Positions 12,181 to 23,500 of a stretch of DNA of 64,000 nt are shown here, one piece after another (the stretch's first letter is position 1; each line of letters starts with the position of its first letter). The DNA lies in the NCBI GenBank assembly GCA_035772405.1, contig JAYKKM010000029.1, positions 655,001 to 719,000 of the forward strand, in the 5' to 3' direction. This DNA is from Chrysogorgia sp. JL179-B06 (Eukaryota > Cnidaria > Anthozoa > Scleralcyonacea > Chrysogorgiidae). The position numbers and the translations under genes were made by a program. Under the pieces are notes generated by a model, which was not told the DNA's origin, made no database searches, and saw only the letters and a program-made list of their open reading frames with translations.

Positions 12181-12216
12181 CAGGGCGTCTATAAGAAATT
12201 GCTTATAGACGCCCTG
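12181..12216. mobile_element. 36-bp miniature made of two P-element tips
   Basis: CAGGGCGTCTATAAG (12181-12195), six spacer bases, then the exact reverse complement (12202-12216). It is flanked by the 7-bp direct repeat ATAAGCT (12174-12180 and 12217-12223). The 15-bp arms are identical to the outermost bases of the host P element, and the duplication length is the same. It looks like an extremely shortened P copy inserted into its full-length relative, just after the transposase stop codon. Confidence 0.8.
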
Positions 12217-12223
12217 ATAAGCT

Positions 12224-13041
12224 CTATTAAGCCTTCTTTTTAAGCCACCAATTTGGACCTTAACACTTTTTCGATAAGCATGGTTTATGTATCAAACTTC
12301 ATGTCCTCACAAATTAGGCCTCCAAAAGCTTAACAGAGCTTTAACAGTAAATTAGGTATGTAATACTCACTTCTTGCAATGTGTGACTTGACTTATTTTG
12401 AGTGATTTCCTCAAATCTTGACAATGGATTTCCACTCCCCTCTAACATGTCGATCTGATCTTGTTGTTAATTTGGGTATCACCATATACTACTTCATTTG
12501 TAATGTGGTCTTTCTATACTTTTCAATGTATATACAAGGTTACAGGTTCATTTCCTGTCCAAGACTCAAAAACATTTTCTGAGGATTTGAGATTGACGAT
12601 CGTCCATGTATTGTCTGTTTACTCCAAGCTCCCACATTCACTACAGCAGTATATACAACACATCCAAGCATTACTGATATAATAGTGACTTCTGTATATG
12701 CATTACCAGTACATCATTGTAACCTTTGCTCTCCACCTGAGTATATAAGTTCTGTTATATAACATTGTTTGTAAAACATTTTCTGAGGATTTGAGCTTGA
12801 CGATCGTCCATGTATAAGCTCCCACATTCACTGCATCAGTATACAACTGTATATACACAACACATCCAAACATTATGATCGTCCATGTATCGTCTGTCTA
12901 CTCGAAGCTCTCCCACATTCACTACAGCAGTGTATATATTAACACATCCAAACATTACTGATATAATAGTGACTTCCACATAGGCAGTACTATATCAATT
13001 GAACCAGTACATCATTGTAACCTTCGCTCTCCACCTGAGTA
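12224..13041. repeat. P-element spacer with imperfect tandem repeat
   Basis: From about 12571 three imperfect copies share blocks such as GATCGTCCATGTAT, CTCCCACATTCACT and CACATCCAA. The copies start near 12571, 12774 and 12873, and copies 1 and 3 end in CTCCACCTGAGTA. The spacer lies between the transposase and the opposed gene. The stretch 12224-12570 shows nothing recognisable. Confidence 0.65.
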
Positions 13042-13098
13042 ATGTTCAGCTTCTTTTAAGTTACTATTTCCTAATTTTCAATAAATGTTTAATGTTTT

Positions 13099-14256
13099 CT
13101 AGTTGTCAACACTGCTTTTATGGTTGCCAGGCAAGGTTTGTCTTAAGCTTTTACTCTGCTTTTGAGGTTTTAAATGGAGTTGTTCTCTAATTATTTGTTG
13201 CTTTGATTTCACAAACATTGAAACTATTCGTTGTAAAAGAATAATACTTGCCGCCTCCTCTTCACCAGATAAAACACCAACAACCCTTTCCCATTCCGTA
13301 CGCAAATTCTTGCTGACTGACAAATGCTTCAAGCACTGGACCACAGTATCTTTATTGATCCCCAACTTAAAAAATTCTTGAACCTCTTTGTGCAAAATAA
13401 TAAAAAATTCCAAAACCAGGTCATTCACGAAAAACAAATATTGTCCAGATACTTGGCGCTGATCTTTGCCAAATCGCTCAAAGAATCCAAGCGCACATTT
13501 CTTTGTTACCTCCGTAGCAGTGCTGTCATCTCTCGATTTCTTTATTGAAACAACTGTAGAGCCGGAATTAATGATATCCCTAGCTCGCTTTACGGCCCAG
13601 CCAGCATGTCGACGGATGGCCTCTCGTTCTGCTTCGTCGGTACAGTCGCAGCTAACCTCAACAGTTGAGCTACGGGGTTCTACATAAATGGTCTCTTCTT
13701 TAAGCGCCACGCAGCTCCAAAAATGCTGAAGGACGTGCTGGAAGACCACCAGAGAGCAATCGACTCGTGAAGACATCTCTCCTGCAACTGCTGCAAGCCG
13801 AGTCCATGATATAAACAGCTCGGAGGTTTGATTGTTTCGGAGTTTGCAAAACTCTCTCTCTAGCTTGATGGCTCGTATGCTGTCATTCTTAACGTTTTGC
13901 ACGTGATCGTTGCATTGACGAAAGGCCCTCACAAATACCCATACAAAACAATCCAAGAGATGAAACGATTCCTTCCCGCGCGTGTTCAACAGGATTGCAC
14001 TGGCAAAGTCAGCTTCGAACTTCTCCATACTTAACGAAATCCTCTCAAGAACTGAGATTAGTTCGTTCACGTTGAAACTATCCGGTGACTGCCAAATGGG
14101 AGGTGATATTTGATCATCTTTATCAACATCAGTGTCATCTAAACTAAGAATCAACTGAAGTTCTTCGTCTTCCACTTCGTTCGAAGCGGCCGCCATGATG
14201 TGATCAAACCTCATAAACATTCGCATTGCGAATATTCGGGGGGTCCCGCGCATCAC
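13099..14256 (-). CDS. P-element accessory ORF, unknown function
   Basis: An uninterrupted 385-codon frame convergent with the transposase, starting 54 bp inside the right terminal repeat. The first ATG is at 14256. A second one at 14196 (MAAASNEVEDEELQ) looks a more natural start. The protein has an acidic N-terminal region, several Cys/His residues around residues 200-215 (VSCDCTDEAEREAIRRHAGW) and a basic C-terminal tail (SKQQIIREQLHLKPQKQ). I recognise no domain. Its length, its composition unlike a chance frame and its position within the TIRs suggest a real second gene of the transposon. It might regulate transposition or be captured cargo. Confidence 0.65.
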   Translation of the reverse strand: MMRGTPRIFAMRMFMRFDHIMAAASNEVEDEELQLILSLDDTDVDKDDQISPPIWQSPDSFNVNELISVLERISLSMEKFEADFASAILLNTRGKESFHLLDCFVWVFVRAFRQCNDHVQNVKNDSIRAIKLEREFCKLRNNQTSELFISWTRLAAVAGEMSSRVDCSLVVFQHVLQHFWSCVALKEETIYVEPRSSTVEVSCDCTDEAEREAIRRHAGWAVKRARDIINSGSTVVSIKKSRDDSTATEVTKKCALGFFERFGKDQRQVSGQYLFFVNDLVLEFFIILHKEVQEFFKLGINKDTVVQCLKHLSVSKNLRTEWERVVGVLSGEEEAASIILLQRIVSMFVKSKQQIIREQLHLKPQKQSKSLRQTLPGNHKSSVDN

Positions 14257-14724
14257 ACATAGTTCAGGGCGAATAGCTCGTTTCGCCGCCCTTTCTTATA
14301 GACGCCCTGGTTTCACTGATTCATCTAAATTTGCGTGATGTTTACAATGAAGGAACCGTTTAATCTTATTACTGTAATGTGTTTTATAGATATAGCCGAA
14401 TGTTGCTGGGGTACATACCGATCGCTGAGATCGCCAGGATCGCTGAACCAGTGTTTCCATGATCGCTGAACCAGTGTTTCCATATGATCGCGGCGATCGC
14501 TGCGAAAGCCGAGATAGAACATTTTCTATCTGAACCAGTGTTTCCATATATCGCTGCGATCGCTGCGATCGCCGAGATAGAACATTTTCTATCTCGGCGA
14601 TCGCGATCGCTACGATCGCTGCGATCGCCAGGATCGCTGAGCGTGTGGTTTCCATATAATCGCCGGTTTTAAAATTGAGCGATCGCAGCGATCATATGGA
14701 AACCAGGCTTTAGAGATAATTATA

Positions 14725-14990
14725 ATAATATTTAATTGATATAGCGCAATTTCTTAAAAAATCCAATAGCGCTTTACAAGAAGTAAAATTACGTCTGATC
14801 TACATGTAACAATAAAAATACTTAACAATATACACGTGTAAAAAGAAAAGTTTTAACACAGCATTTAAATTCACTAAGAGACCTAATGTTTCTGATGTTC
14901 TCTGGAAGACTATTCCATAATGTGGGAGCTGTGACAGAAAAAGCTCTCCATCCATAAAATTTCAATAGCGTAGAGTCTGGTTGCTATTAA
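14725..14990 (-). pseudogene. LINE 3' end fragment (L2/CR1-like RT tail)
   Basis: On the minus strand, bases near 14960-14825 translate to GWRAFSVTAPTLWNSLPENI followed by RNIRSLSEFKCCVKTFLF. This matches the conserved tail of L2/CR1-type reverse transcriptases. An AT-rich 3' region with GCGCTATA follows towards 14725. It is a 5'-truncated copy. Confidence 0.8.
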
Positions 14991-14999
14991 TAGCTCTAA

Positions 15000-16256
15000 A
15001 TGCGGACAAACAAACCATATTTGACTCACAAATGATTACAAATGAGCTATTTTCTTTTGTTATGGCCGCAAGAATTATGGGTAAAAGCGGACAAACATCG
15101 ATACTGACGTCATCTCGACGGAGCGCTATTCGAATCTAGTGATCAATGAAGGAAGGTATTATAGTGACCAAATTCTTGTCTTCAACCACGGTGTGGAAGG
15201 TTAGGATCATTGGTTTATCTGGGTGAGCCTTCAAACAGCTAATTTTCTTTAGCGGTTCACAGCCAGAATTTACGTTTGCTATAAGAGTACTCGCCGTGGT
15301 TGAATTGCGTGGTTGAAGACAACTATTTGATCTCCATTATAACTCGTGGTGGTAGCCTTCGTAATTAAGGGTGACCATAAGAGTGGCTAGATTTGTAATT
15401 TAGGGTAGCTCTAGGGTAGGTAGCATTGCAATGTAGAGTGACGCTGACGGGTAGTTATTTTGCAATCTAGGGTGACCCTAAGAGGGCGACAGTTCTGATT
15501 GACCAATAAGAATAGCGGATTGGTGATAGGTGATGATGGATATTTACTAACGGCAATTAGTAAATATCTATCATGTTCTAACGCCAATCCGAAATTCCTT
15601 GATTGATCAATCAAATCCTTAATATCTATTACCCGATAGTTAATAGTTAAGTTTCTTCGCAGGCAACAGTGCTGCATTGATCCACTGCTTTATCTTCTTG
15701 AAACGTTGTTCGCTATAATTCTCTCGGTCATCTTTGGTTGCAATGATATCCTAGACATGGCTCATAGAAATTTACAAGCATTCTATTGAAGACACTTATA
15801 GAGCACATGAATGTTGACTTTTGTATGACCTACTGTAAATAACGCCAGTATACTTAATGTAATAAAGCCATATGATTTTTAGCATTGAAAAGAAACCACA
15901 GTTTAATGGGTCGATTGACAACTAAGGAACTATATAGAGGTGGGATGGGACAAGTAGTAAGCGGGGCGTGAGGTTTTCATATTGAGTTTATACGAGAATG
16001 TTTCCAGGAACAATTTCACTCGGGATGCTTCACGCTCGAAGAAAACCGGCGAAATTGCTCAACATTTGAAGAAAGTAATTGCATAAAACAAAGCTACAAA
16101 CCTCAGAATATCAGAGTAATAGATAGAATATGACTTATTACTACCATTTGTAAGCTATCGTTAGGCGAAAAGATTTTAATGTATTTTGTTTACGTTTCAA
16201 ATTTTAACCTCGCCCGCACGCCTGGAAGAAGGGGGGGGGGGGGGGTGGCTAAAAGA
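15000..16256. other. No gene seen; minor repeats
   Basis: Contains GGGTAGGTAGC(A/T)TTGCAATGTAG near 15415, also found near 5970, and GTCTTCAACCACGG/CGTGGTTGAAGAC inverted near 15180 and 15310. A G-run ends at about 16245. No coding support. Confidence 0.4.
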
Positions 16257-16407
16257 GATGACTCAAAAGGATCTTTCTGTTTTTGTTTGGTCTTTATTTT
16301 TCGTTAGGTTAGGATTAGCAATGGTTGGGATTACTGTTAGGGTTAGGGTTAGGGTTGAGATTAGTTCTAGAAAATGTGAAGGTCCTTTTGAGTCATCCTT
16401 TTTATCT
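16257..16407. mobile_element. Small MITE with TTAGGG-like core
   Basis: The ends GGCTAAAAGAGATGACTCAA and CCTTTTGAGTCATCCTTTTT are inverted. The core near 16338-16360 is TTAGGG repeated three times. A second, better preserved copy lies at 56848-57037. Confidence 0.7.
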
Positions 16408-16794
16408 TTCACTGCTCTGGCGCGCACGGTAGAGATCTGGCCTAAGAAAGGGTGATAACTTACGCCTAACGGTAGCTTGTAAATGTTAATATTAACAGCT
16501 GTCCTATCATTGTACCACTCATTTGTATTGGATAAACAGCTCTCTACACCAGAAATGGTATTCGGATATCATGCAGGTTTAGTGTAACCCATAAAAACGA
16601 GAACAAATATCTTAATTCCGTAGGTATTTTGAATTTGGGTATTGTCGGGAAACAGAAATAAGTTTAACTGTTTGAAAAGGTGTAAGACGTTGATATTATG
16701 GTCGACAACTCTAGTCTTTCACTGAAAACACAACTGAATTTTGAAATTTTAAAATTTGGATGTCGGTAAAAAATCGGATATATTTGCCAGATAT

Positions 16795-17470
16795 TACCGA
16801 TCCGACATTTGGCCGATATTATTACTTATTGGATTCCTCTGAGCCAACATTACAATATATTTAAATCGAGAATTCAACATTGGGCGAGACCGAAGGACGA
16901 ACTTAATATTGCGAATACCCTCACATATAATCCACCAATTATATTAATAATATTGCAAATATTAATATTGCAAATACCCTCACATATAATCCACCAATCA
17001 ATTGTCTCTATTCGCATCACGTGGCAGCCCAATATTTTACGATGTCGGATAGCTTCATATTGGGCATTAACCTTTGGACTTTTTTATGGGCTGTTCTTTA
17101 TTCATTGTTTATAGTATTTTGTTCGATATAATAAAACACCTATTGGATTCATCGATCAGAGCCAAATTATGGCGAAATATTTAAGTCTCGATAATATTAG
17201 GCTCGACCGTCGGTCTCGCCCTATATTGAATTCTCGACTTGAACATTTTGCAATATTGGCCGAAGATGAATCCAATACGTGTTTAATTATATCGAACAAA
17301 ATATCTTAACACAAAAACGTTAACAGTCAAAAGGTTGATGTCCAATATGTTGCTGTCCTACATCGTAAATATTGGACTGTCACGTGATGTTAATAGCGAC
17401 AATTGATTGGATGTTTATATGTGAGGGTATAATAATGCGAAATATCGGCCCGACAAAATTACCGATTGAT
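16795..17470. repeat. Long inverted-repeat element
   Basis: Matched inverted blocks include CCCTCACATATAA (16919, 16978) against TTATATGTGAGGG (17417), CAATCAATTGTC against GACAATTGATTGG, and ATCACGTG against CACGTGAT. Shared segments such as TATTTTGTTCGATATAAT also occur on both arms. It is non-coding and probably MITE-like. The exact ends are not resolved. Confidence 0.55.
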
Positions 17471-17516
17471 CTCTATTTGAGATCTGTTGCGATATGGCAA
17501 TAAAATTGTCTTCACA

Positions 17517-17882
17517 GGGTAATCCAAGTAAACAAAACGACTCTTGTGCTAAACAACATCACTAATTTCGACAAAAGACATTCCTGTTTTCCACCATGAT
17601 CCGCCATCTTGGATAATTTTTCGATATGCGTATGAGGTCACAAGCAGGGTAAAGTGAAAACTTTAGTCAGTCATAATTTCACGTATATAGGTCTATACAT
17701 GATTTTTGTGGAAATTGAACCACAATACTTTTAAATCATCATGTTTACCCTGCTTGTGACGTCATGTTAATTAGGTAAGGTTAATTGGGTAAGGTAAAAC
17801 AAGATGGCGGATAACAAGATTTTTATTTGTGGAAATTAGTGATGTTTTTTTGCAGCAGAGTAATTTTTCACATGGATTACCC
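17517..17882. mobile_element. Palindromic MITE GGGTAATCC...GGATTACCC
   Basis: The ends GGGTAATCCA and TGGATTACCC are inverted. Inner matches include AACATCACTAATTTC against GAAATTAGTGATGTT, and CCGCCATCTTG against CAAGATGGCGG. A central pair (AAGCAGGGTAAA / TTTACCCTGCTTGTGAC) gives a second stem. Confidence 0.75.
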
Positions 17883-18399
17883 TCGTTTGGCCGATTGTTT
17901 ATCAGAAAGGCAAAAATAATTGTTATTACCATAACCCTTTAACGAACATATATGCAACGAAAAATTGTCTTTCCATGTTATTATTCTTTCGAATATGTGT
18001 TGGGAAAAATGAAGAATGTCATTTCAATTTTTTAATGATCACTTGCCGTTGTCTAGTCTTGGATCAAATCCATCTCTCTAAATGGTTGAGGGATTTGGGA
18101 ACGGTTGACGGATTGGAGAAGAGCAGGAGGGAAGCAAAGGAGAGACGGATTTGGTTCACTTGCAGCGTTTTGAATCTGATTATCATAATATATACAATTT
18201 TGGTGGGAAAGATGATTCAAGTTAATTTTATTTACCAGCAATAAATGTTAAAAATTATAGACAAAAACATAAATAACTGGCAAGGTAGCCCAAAAAGAAA
18301 CCATAAGGCTTACAATATTTGGGCCTCCTTTTTACTTAATTATATATATAATTATTAGCAGCATGAGCGGTACGAGAGAAAAATACATTTTTATATGGG

Positions 18400-19072
18400 A
18401 CTGTTCATTATTTATAGCATAGGGGTGTGTGGGATATTCCTTATCATAGAAGCAAATCTTATAGAACCCCCCTATTTGATGCTTTCAAAAATGTGAACCC
18501 CCTATCATAATGAAAGAGTTAATATATACCCCTCAGACAAAACTCGGTATATAAAGAGCTATAACGATTGTTTCCCTTGCGCGCAGTTTGTTACACTATT
18601 TTTATATTTTATACAACAATTAAGGATTCCTAGTGTTTACTAATATAATAATATCACCGTATTAATTTGTGGACTATTAAAATGTTGAATGTTTGTTGAA
18701 TATTTTTGTGAAATTGGTTATTAAAATACTCACAATTTTATAGATTAGTTTCCTTTACATTCGAGATTTAAATTGTGTGCAACAAAGTAAGTATTACCAA
18801 CTATTAAAATACATTATTTTGCTAAAATCTCTAGGCAGATATATAAAGGGAGCATCAATATATTAAGAGAGGAATCCATAGTATAAAGTGAGTCTTCCTC
18901 GTTCCTCTTAAGTTATTTTTATACGTTTTATGTCAAACTGTGATAGTTGTCACAAATTGTTATAGCCTCCGACAAGGTTGAAAAAATCCAAGAGCCCCCA
19001 TAAAACAAGTTCAACATTGTATAGCCCCCCTCATATTATCCCACACACCCTATCTTATAAATAATGAATAGT
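18400..19072. mobile_element. MITE with ACT(G/A)TTCATTATTTATA ends
   Basis: The left ACTGTTCATTATTTATAGCA and the reverse complement of the right end, ACTATTCATTATTTATAAGA, are followed on both sides by AGGG(G)TGTGTGGGATA. The interior is AT-rich and non-coding. Confidence 0.7.
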
Positions 19073-19304
19073 TATAAAACGTACTAGAAAGATAACTGTT
19101 CAAGTATACGTAGAGAAAAGAGGATAATTTTTGACGTTATAACGTTTATATGGGAGCGGCCATGTCGATTTCATTTCCTAATAAAAAACATTGTACTTTC
19201 TGCCATATGTTGGTATCTAAGAAAACCTAATCCATAACTAACACCATCGTTAAACAAATTCTTCTTCGAATATATTAAAACAGGTCGATAAATCATGGCT
19301 CACT

Positions 19305-19617
19305 GCTGGTGAACTAGATGGTACACTTGCAGTTGAGGTGACCGTGAGGTACTAGGTCTGAGTCGTCTTCTTGACGATCCTGTATTAGTATTAAGGTTAG
19401 TATTAGAAAACCATTAGGCGGGGGGTTAGGGTTAGGATCTAAGTTGTTTTATGGGTTAGCAGTTCCATGATGTATTTTATCATACAGGCATGTCCGATCG
19501 TAACAATCTCTCATTCCGTCCAACCTCTCGCGGATACTAAAAAAGATCGTCCAGAAGACGACTCATACCTAGTACCTCATGGTCACCTCAACTGCTAGTG
19601 TACCATCTAGCCACGAC
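19305..19617. mobile_element. MITE family A copy, telomere-like core
   Basis: The two ends hold inverted copies of CTAGATGGTACACT(T/A)GCAG, GAGGTGACC(G/A)TGAGGTACTAGG and GTCGTCTTCT(T/G)GACGAT. The core contains GGGGGTTAGGGTTAGG. Other copies are at 35593-35905 and 51151-51350 (half), with a diverged relative at 5330. The end motif has a tRNA box-A-like TGGCTAGATGG. Confidence 0.8.
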
Positions 19618-20094
19618 CGTGAACCAAATCCGTCTCTCCTCCCGTTGCGCTCTTCCTTTAACGAAGAAACGCAAACTATTTTTGTAGCGTTGGAGCTTAT
19701 AAATTTCAGGCATGAACTATAATAATATATACTACGGTGATTCAGTCCGGCAAATTAATAAATCTTTATCGGTATGGAGTTATGATGGACTAATGTTTCT
19801 ACTTTTGCGTAATTTAGCCATTTTTACAAGGAATTGCTTTAAGTCTAGGTCGCTTAAGAGCCAATATTGAAACGCAAGCTATTTTTCAAACATTAGGCCA
19901 GCATATCTATGAGAATGTGTTGACTTAACGTGTTAGAATAACCTGCCGGTCCGGCAAATTGAGAATATGTATTATTTTCGTTAATATTTGCGAAATGTTA
20001 TGTTTCTCTATATATTTCATAGTAAAATGTGTGGCCATTTTGAGAGTTGTTATGTTAGGAACCGCTTGCGAATCGCTGGCGCATGGCCGAAAAA

Positions 20095-20282
20095 GTTGCC
20101 CATGCCCCAATTTTTATTCGACCTAAGAAAGATGGGTCACATCGTGTTATTTTTAACTTAAAGCTTAAAAGCTGCATTTTAAAATGGACACATTAGAAAC
20201 GGCAGTACGCATTATGACACTTCAGTGTTTTACGACTTCTATCGATCTGAACGATCATTTGCTAAGGAGCACCATAAATACC
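20095..20282 (+). pseudogene. DIRS-like reverse transcriptase, left part
   Basis: The translation gives PIFIRPKKDGSHRVIFNLK, then in another frame FKMDTLETAVRIMTLQC and TSIDLND, then KEHHKYL running to 20282. This is the start of the DIRS-type RT palm. It is cut at TTAA by the Kolobok insertion and continues at 27487 with FILRNQLYAF in the frame expected once the element and one TTAA are removed. It is decayed by frameshifts. Confidence 0.75.
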
Positions 20283-20571
20283 TTAAAGTGTCTATGCGAG
20301 CAAATGAGACTTTACATTTTTGGAATCTTTGGTAACCATAGATAGTAAAATCCGAAAACAGAAATAAATTCGAGCTTTTCTTCGCGGAAATATTGTTGTT
20401 TAAATACCCGATTTTTGAGGAGAAAATATTGAAAACCGCGAAAAGAGCTTGGAAACGAATCAGTGCTTCTGACGTCACAGTAGTAACTCGTTCAAGAGGA
20501 AAACAACAAGATAGCGTGTATTAGCATAGTACGCGAAGTCAACTGCAATATACAAGTCACACAATTTGAAA

Positions 20572-23500
20572 ATGCCTAATAGATGTGTTGTTGGCGGTTG
20601 TTCTAACGTCCCCAACGCAAAACAAGCAATTGCATTGCATTTTATACCATTTGATGGAGACGAAAGACCAGAAGCAAAAAAACGACGAAAGCAATGGGTC
20701 GACTTTGTACGGCTGAAGCGAGCAAAATGGGATCCGACTCCTAGCTCAAGCATTTGTTCGGCGCATTTTTCGAAAGAAGATTTTACAGAAAGGTTCCTTG
20801 GTTTGTCAGGAAAAATCCCTCGGTTGGTCGCAGATGAAATCGGCATCGTCGCAATTCCAAAACATCATACATGTATATCTGAAAAGGAAAAAGCCCTGTC
20901 TGCTAGAGCCAAAAGAATGGTAAGTTGTTAAATATTGAAATGATTGTACATCACGCGTTTTTGACAACAAGGGTCAAAATTCATTTGTCAACCTCTCAGT
21001 GTGATTTGCAACTTTACAAATATACAATTTTTAACAGATTATGAAAGACACTATAGCAATGTCTATGTCGGAGTCGATCGCTCAGGATGTTGGTGAAGGC
21101 CATGCTGGGGATCACGATACCAGCGCCGCCGTAATCGATCACGAATCGTTGATATCTGAAGAGAATTTCAAAGCAAATGACACGAGAGAGGAAGAAACGC
21201 CTTTGCTAGTGTTGCCAAACAAAGTAGGTCTATATGTTTCACCATTAAAACGCAAGTTGCGCTATTGCTAGATACTGTACTCGATTTGAGGTAATTGCGC
21301 TTGGTTGTTATGCCGCTATTTACATGTAAGCCTGAAACATTACCGAATATTTAACACATTTGCTGACGTTTTAAACGCAACGTTTCTACTGGTGAAACGA
21401 AAATGTTTGATGCGTGAATGTCATGTTTTATACACGTTTGTACATTATGTTCGTATCAGACGTAAAAGAATGCCATGAATGCTTTGCTAAAATAGGATTG
21501 CTTCAAGCTTGCACGCAAATGGTACTAGACCAGCTGTCACTTCCTGTGATTTTTTTCTTTGCCATAGGCAAAAGATGTTTCTACTCAAACAGGCGGTTGT
21601 GCTGGATGCGCCTATTTAGTGAGAGAAAGGAGAAATCTTTGGAATAAATATATCAAGCTAAAAGCTAAATTGGATGAAACGATAAAAGTGAAACGAACTA
21701 AAGGTATAGTATAGACGTGAAATTACGCGCATTACAGGGAAAACCCCCGTCTAATATTTCTAGTTGCTGCACGGTGAATGAGCTTACATAAACTTCGTTC
21801 ATGCACCTTTCCACACTTATAGGTGTTCAGTGTAATATAGATCTGATTACGACAATTGAAAGAGAACAGAAAACTGAAAAGAGCAGCGAAACTCTAAACG
21901 ATGTTGACATGGAGCACGATAGAATTTCTGAAGAGGAGGATCACACTGACGACGACGAAAATACAGACGAGGATTTGGAGTACGAAACAGAGACAGAATC
22001 TGATTTGGAAACTGATTTGGACGAGAATAGGTAACGCAATCAAGGGAAAAGATTGAGAACAATAACCATTTCGCACATGACAGGCTTAGCTTTGCGAGTA
22101 AAATTGTCTCTTTCTCGTCCGCATCAGACTCTATAGAGCTACAATCCGGAGCAAAACAACTTTCCCAACTTGGGTTAATTTGAGGAGCTTAGCAGAAAAT
22201 ATACCTTCCCCCATATCAATGAAATAATACATATTGCGGGACACAGGTACCATAGGTGCACATTAGATGGGGGGAAAACGATTTTTTTTCAGTCAATTGC
22301 TAGATATGCAAAGTTTTGAAAAAATAACTCAAGTGTTGCAACCATTCTGCTCAGAAGCAGATGGAAAAGATTAATAAGTACCCAGAAAACTTTGATCATG
22401 GGTTAGGTCTGTAGGTAAACCACAAATGTCAATCTATCATCTGCACTTAGCTCTCAATGGAACTTTACCTGTTTTTCTTAAACAAATTTTAGGGTTTATG
22501 TGAAGGATACAAATTTACGACAAGAGCCAAAATTCATCGTTTTTATGTCACAGTTGCTTTTGCTGTTCAAGTTTTGTCACTATTGCAAAATGGATGATCC
22601 CCTTGTGGAGGCTCGAAAAGCTGGGACTGCAGTGATCATCACAACCAATTGTCAGAATCCCAAATGTGGTCGGCAGCAGAATGTTTGGAGAAGTCAAGCT
22701 TTGATGCCTGGGTCGAAAGTAAATGCTGGTGATTTTCTTTTGTGCTTTTCTATATTAGTTTCAGGAGGATCACCCAGCAAAGTTATCCACTTATTTCAGC
22801 ACATGGGACTTTCTGGAATATCTCTCAGAACCTACTTTGAGCACCAGCGTGTATGTATAATCTATCTGTATTTTACAATATTATTTAGTTATAACCAAAT
22901 CACTCTATTTTTGAGGGGAGGTTGGACAAAGCTCCTAAAGTCATCAAATATAAATAAATATATATATATATATATACTTAAACCCAAAATGCCCAATCTC
23001 TCTCAAAGACAGAATGGTATACTCCTTAGAATTTAAAGCTTTCTAGAAAATAAGCCAAGCCCAAAGGCACTCAGAGAAGTCATTTGAACAACTTTACAAT
23101 CTGCCCAGCCGCAGAGTATTATGTGATTGGATGTTTTTGTGGTGTATGAAGATTTACAAGTTTTGGATATGTAAATTTTCTCTTTAAGATGAAGCTATTT
23201 CCAACAATCTTACTTCATTGGAAAGATTATCAGGAGAAAATTCTAGATCGCCTGAAAAATATAGAATCATCTTTGGTAATATCCGGCGATGGAAGACATG
23301 ACAGCATGGGACACAGTGCTAAATATTGTGCTTACACAATTTTTTGCTGTACTTCTCCTCAAATAATTGATTTTAGCTTGGTCCAGGTAAAGAATCTCAA
23401 TGAATGTGCGTTATTTTGTTAGCCCCAATCCCATGTCTTGAATGTGTAATTTTATACTGGATAACACATTTCTGAGGTCTCGAAATAACTATTTACCAAT

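Larger units (their letters stand above)
7430..14309 (+). mobile_element. Complete P-superfamily DNA transposon, 6880 bp
   Basis: The termini are perfect 31-bp inverted repeats (7430-7460 and 14279-14309) starting CAGGGCGTCTATAAG, flanked by the exact 7-bp direct repeat GTTTCAC (7423-7429 and 14310-14316). Repeats of 31 bp and duplications of 7-8 bp are P-superfamily features. The element holds a two-exon transposase on the plus strand (8712-12109) and an opposed 385-residue frame (13099-14256, minus). It sits inside a Harbinger-like element. Perfect repeats, an exact duplication and an open transposase suggest recent insertion and possible activity. Confidence 0.9.
6817..14709. mobile_element. 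Harbinger-like transposon, split by a P element
   Basis: The left end AGCCCGGTTTCCATATGATC and the reverse complement of the right end, AGCCTGGTTTCCATATGATC, match, and the element is flanked by TTA at 6814-6816 and 14710-14712. A 3-bp TTA/TAA duplication is typical of PIF/Harbinger. The arms are packed with GCGATCGC and CGATCG palindromes, and each has an internal second copy of the terminal motif. About 1.0 kb remains once the inserted P element (7430-14309) is subtracted, so it is a non-autonomous or deleted copy. Confidence 0.75.
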
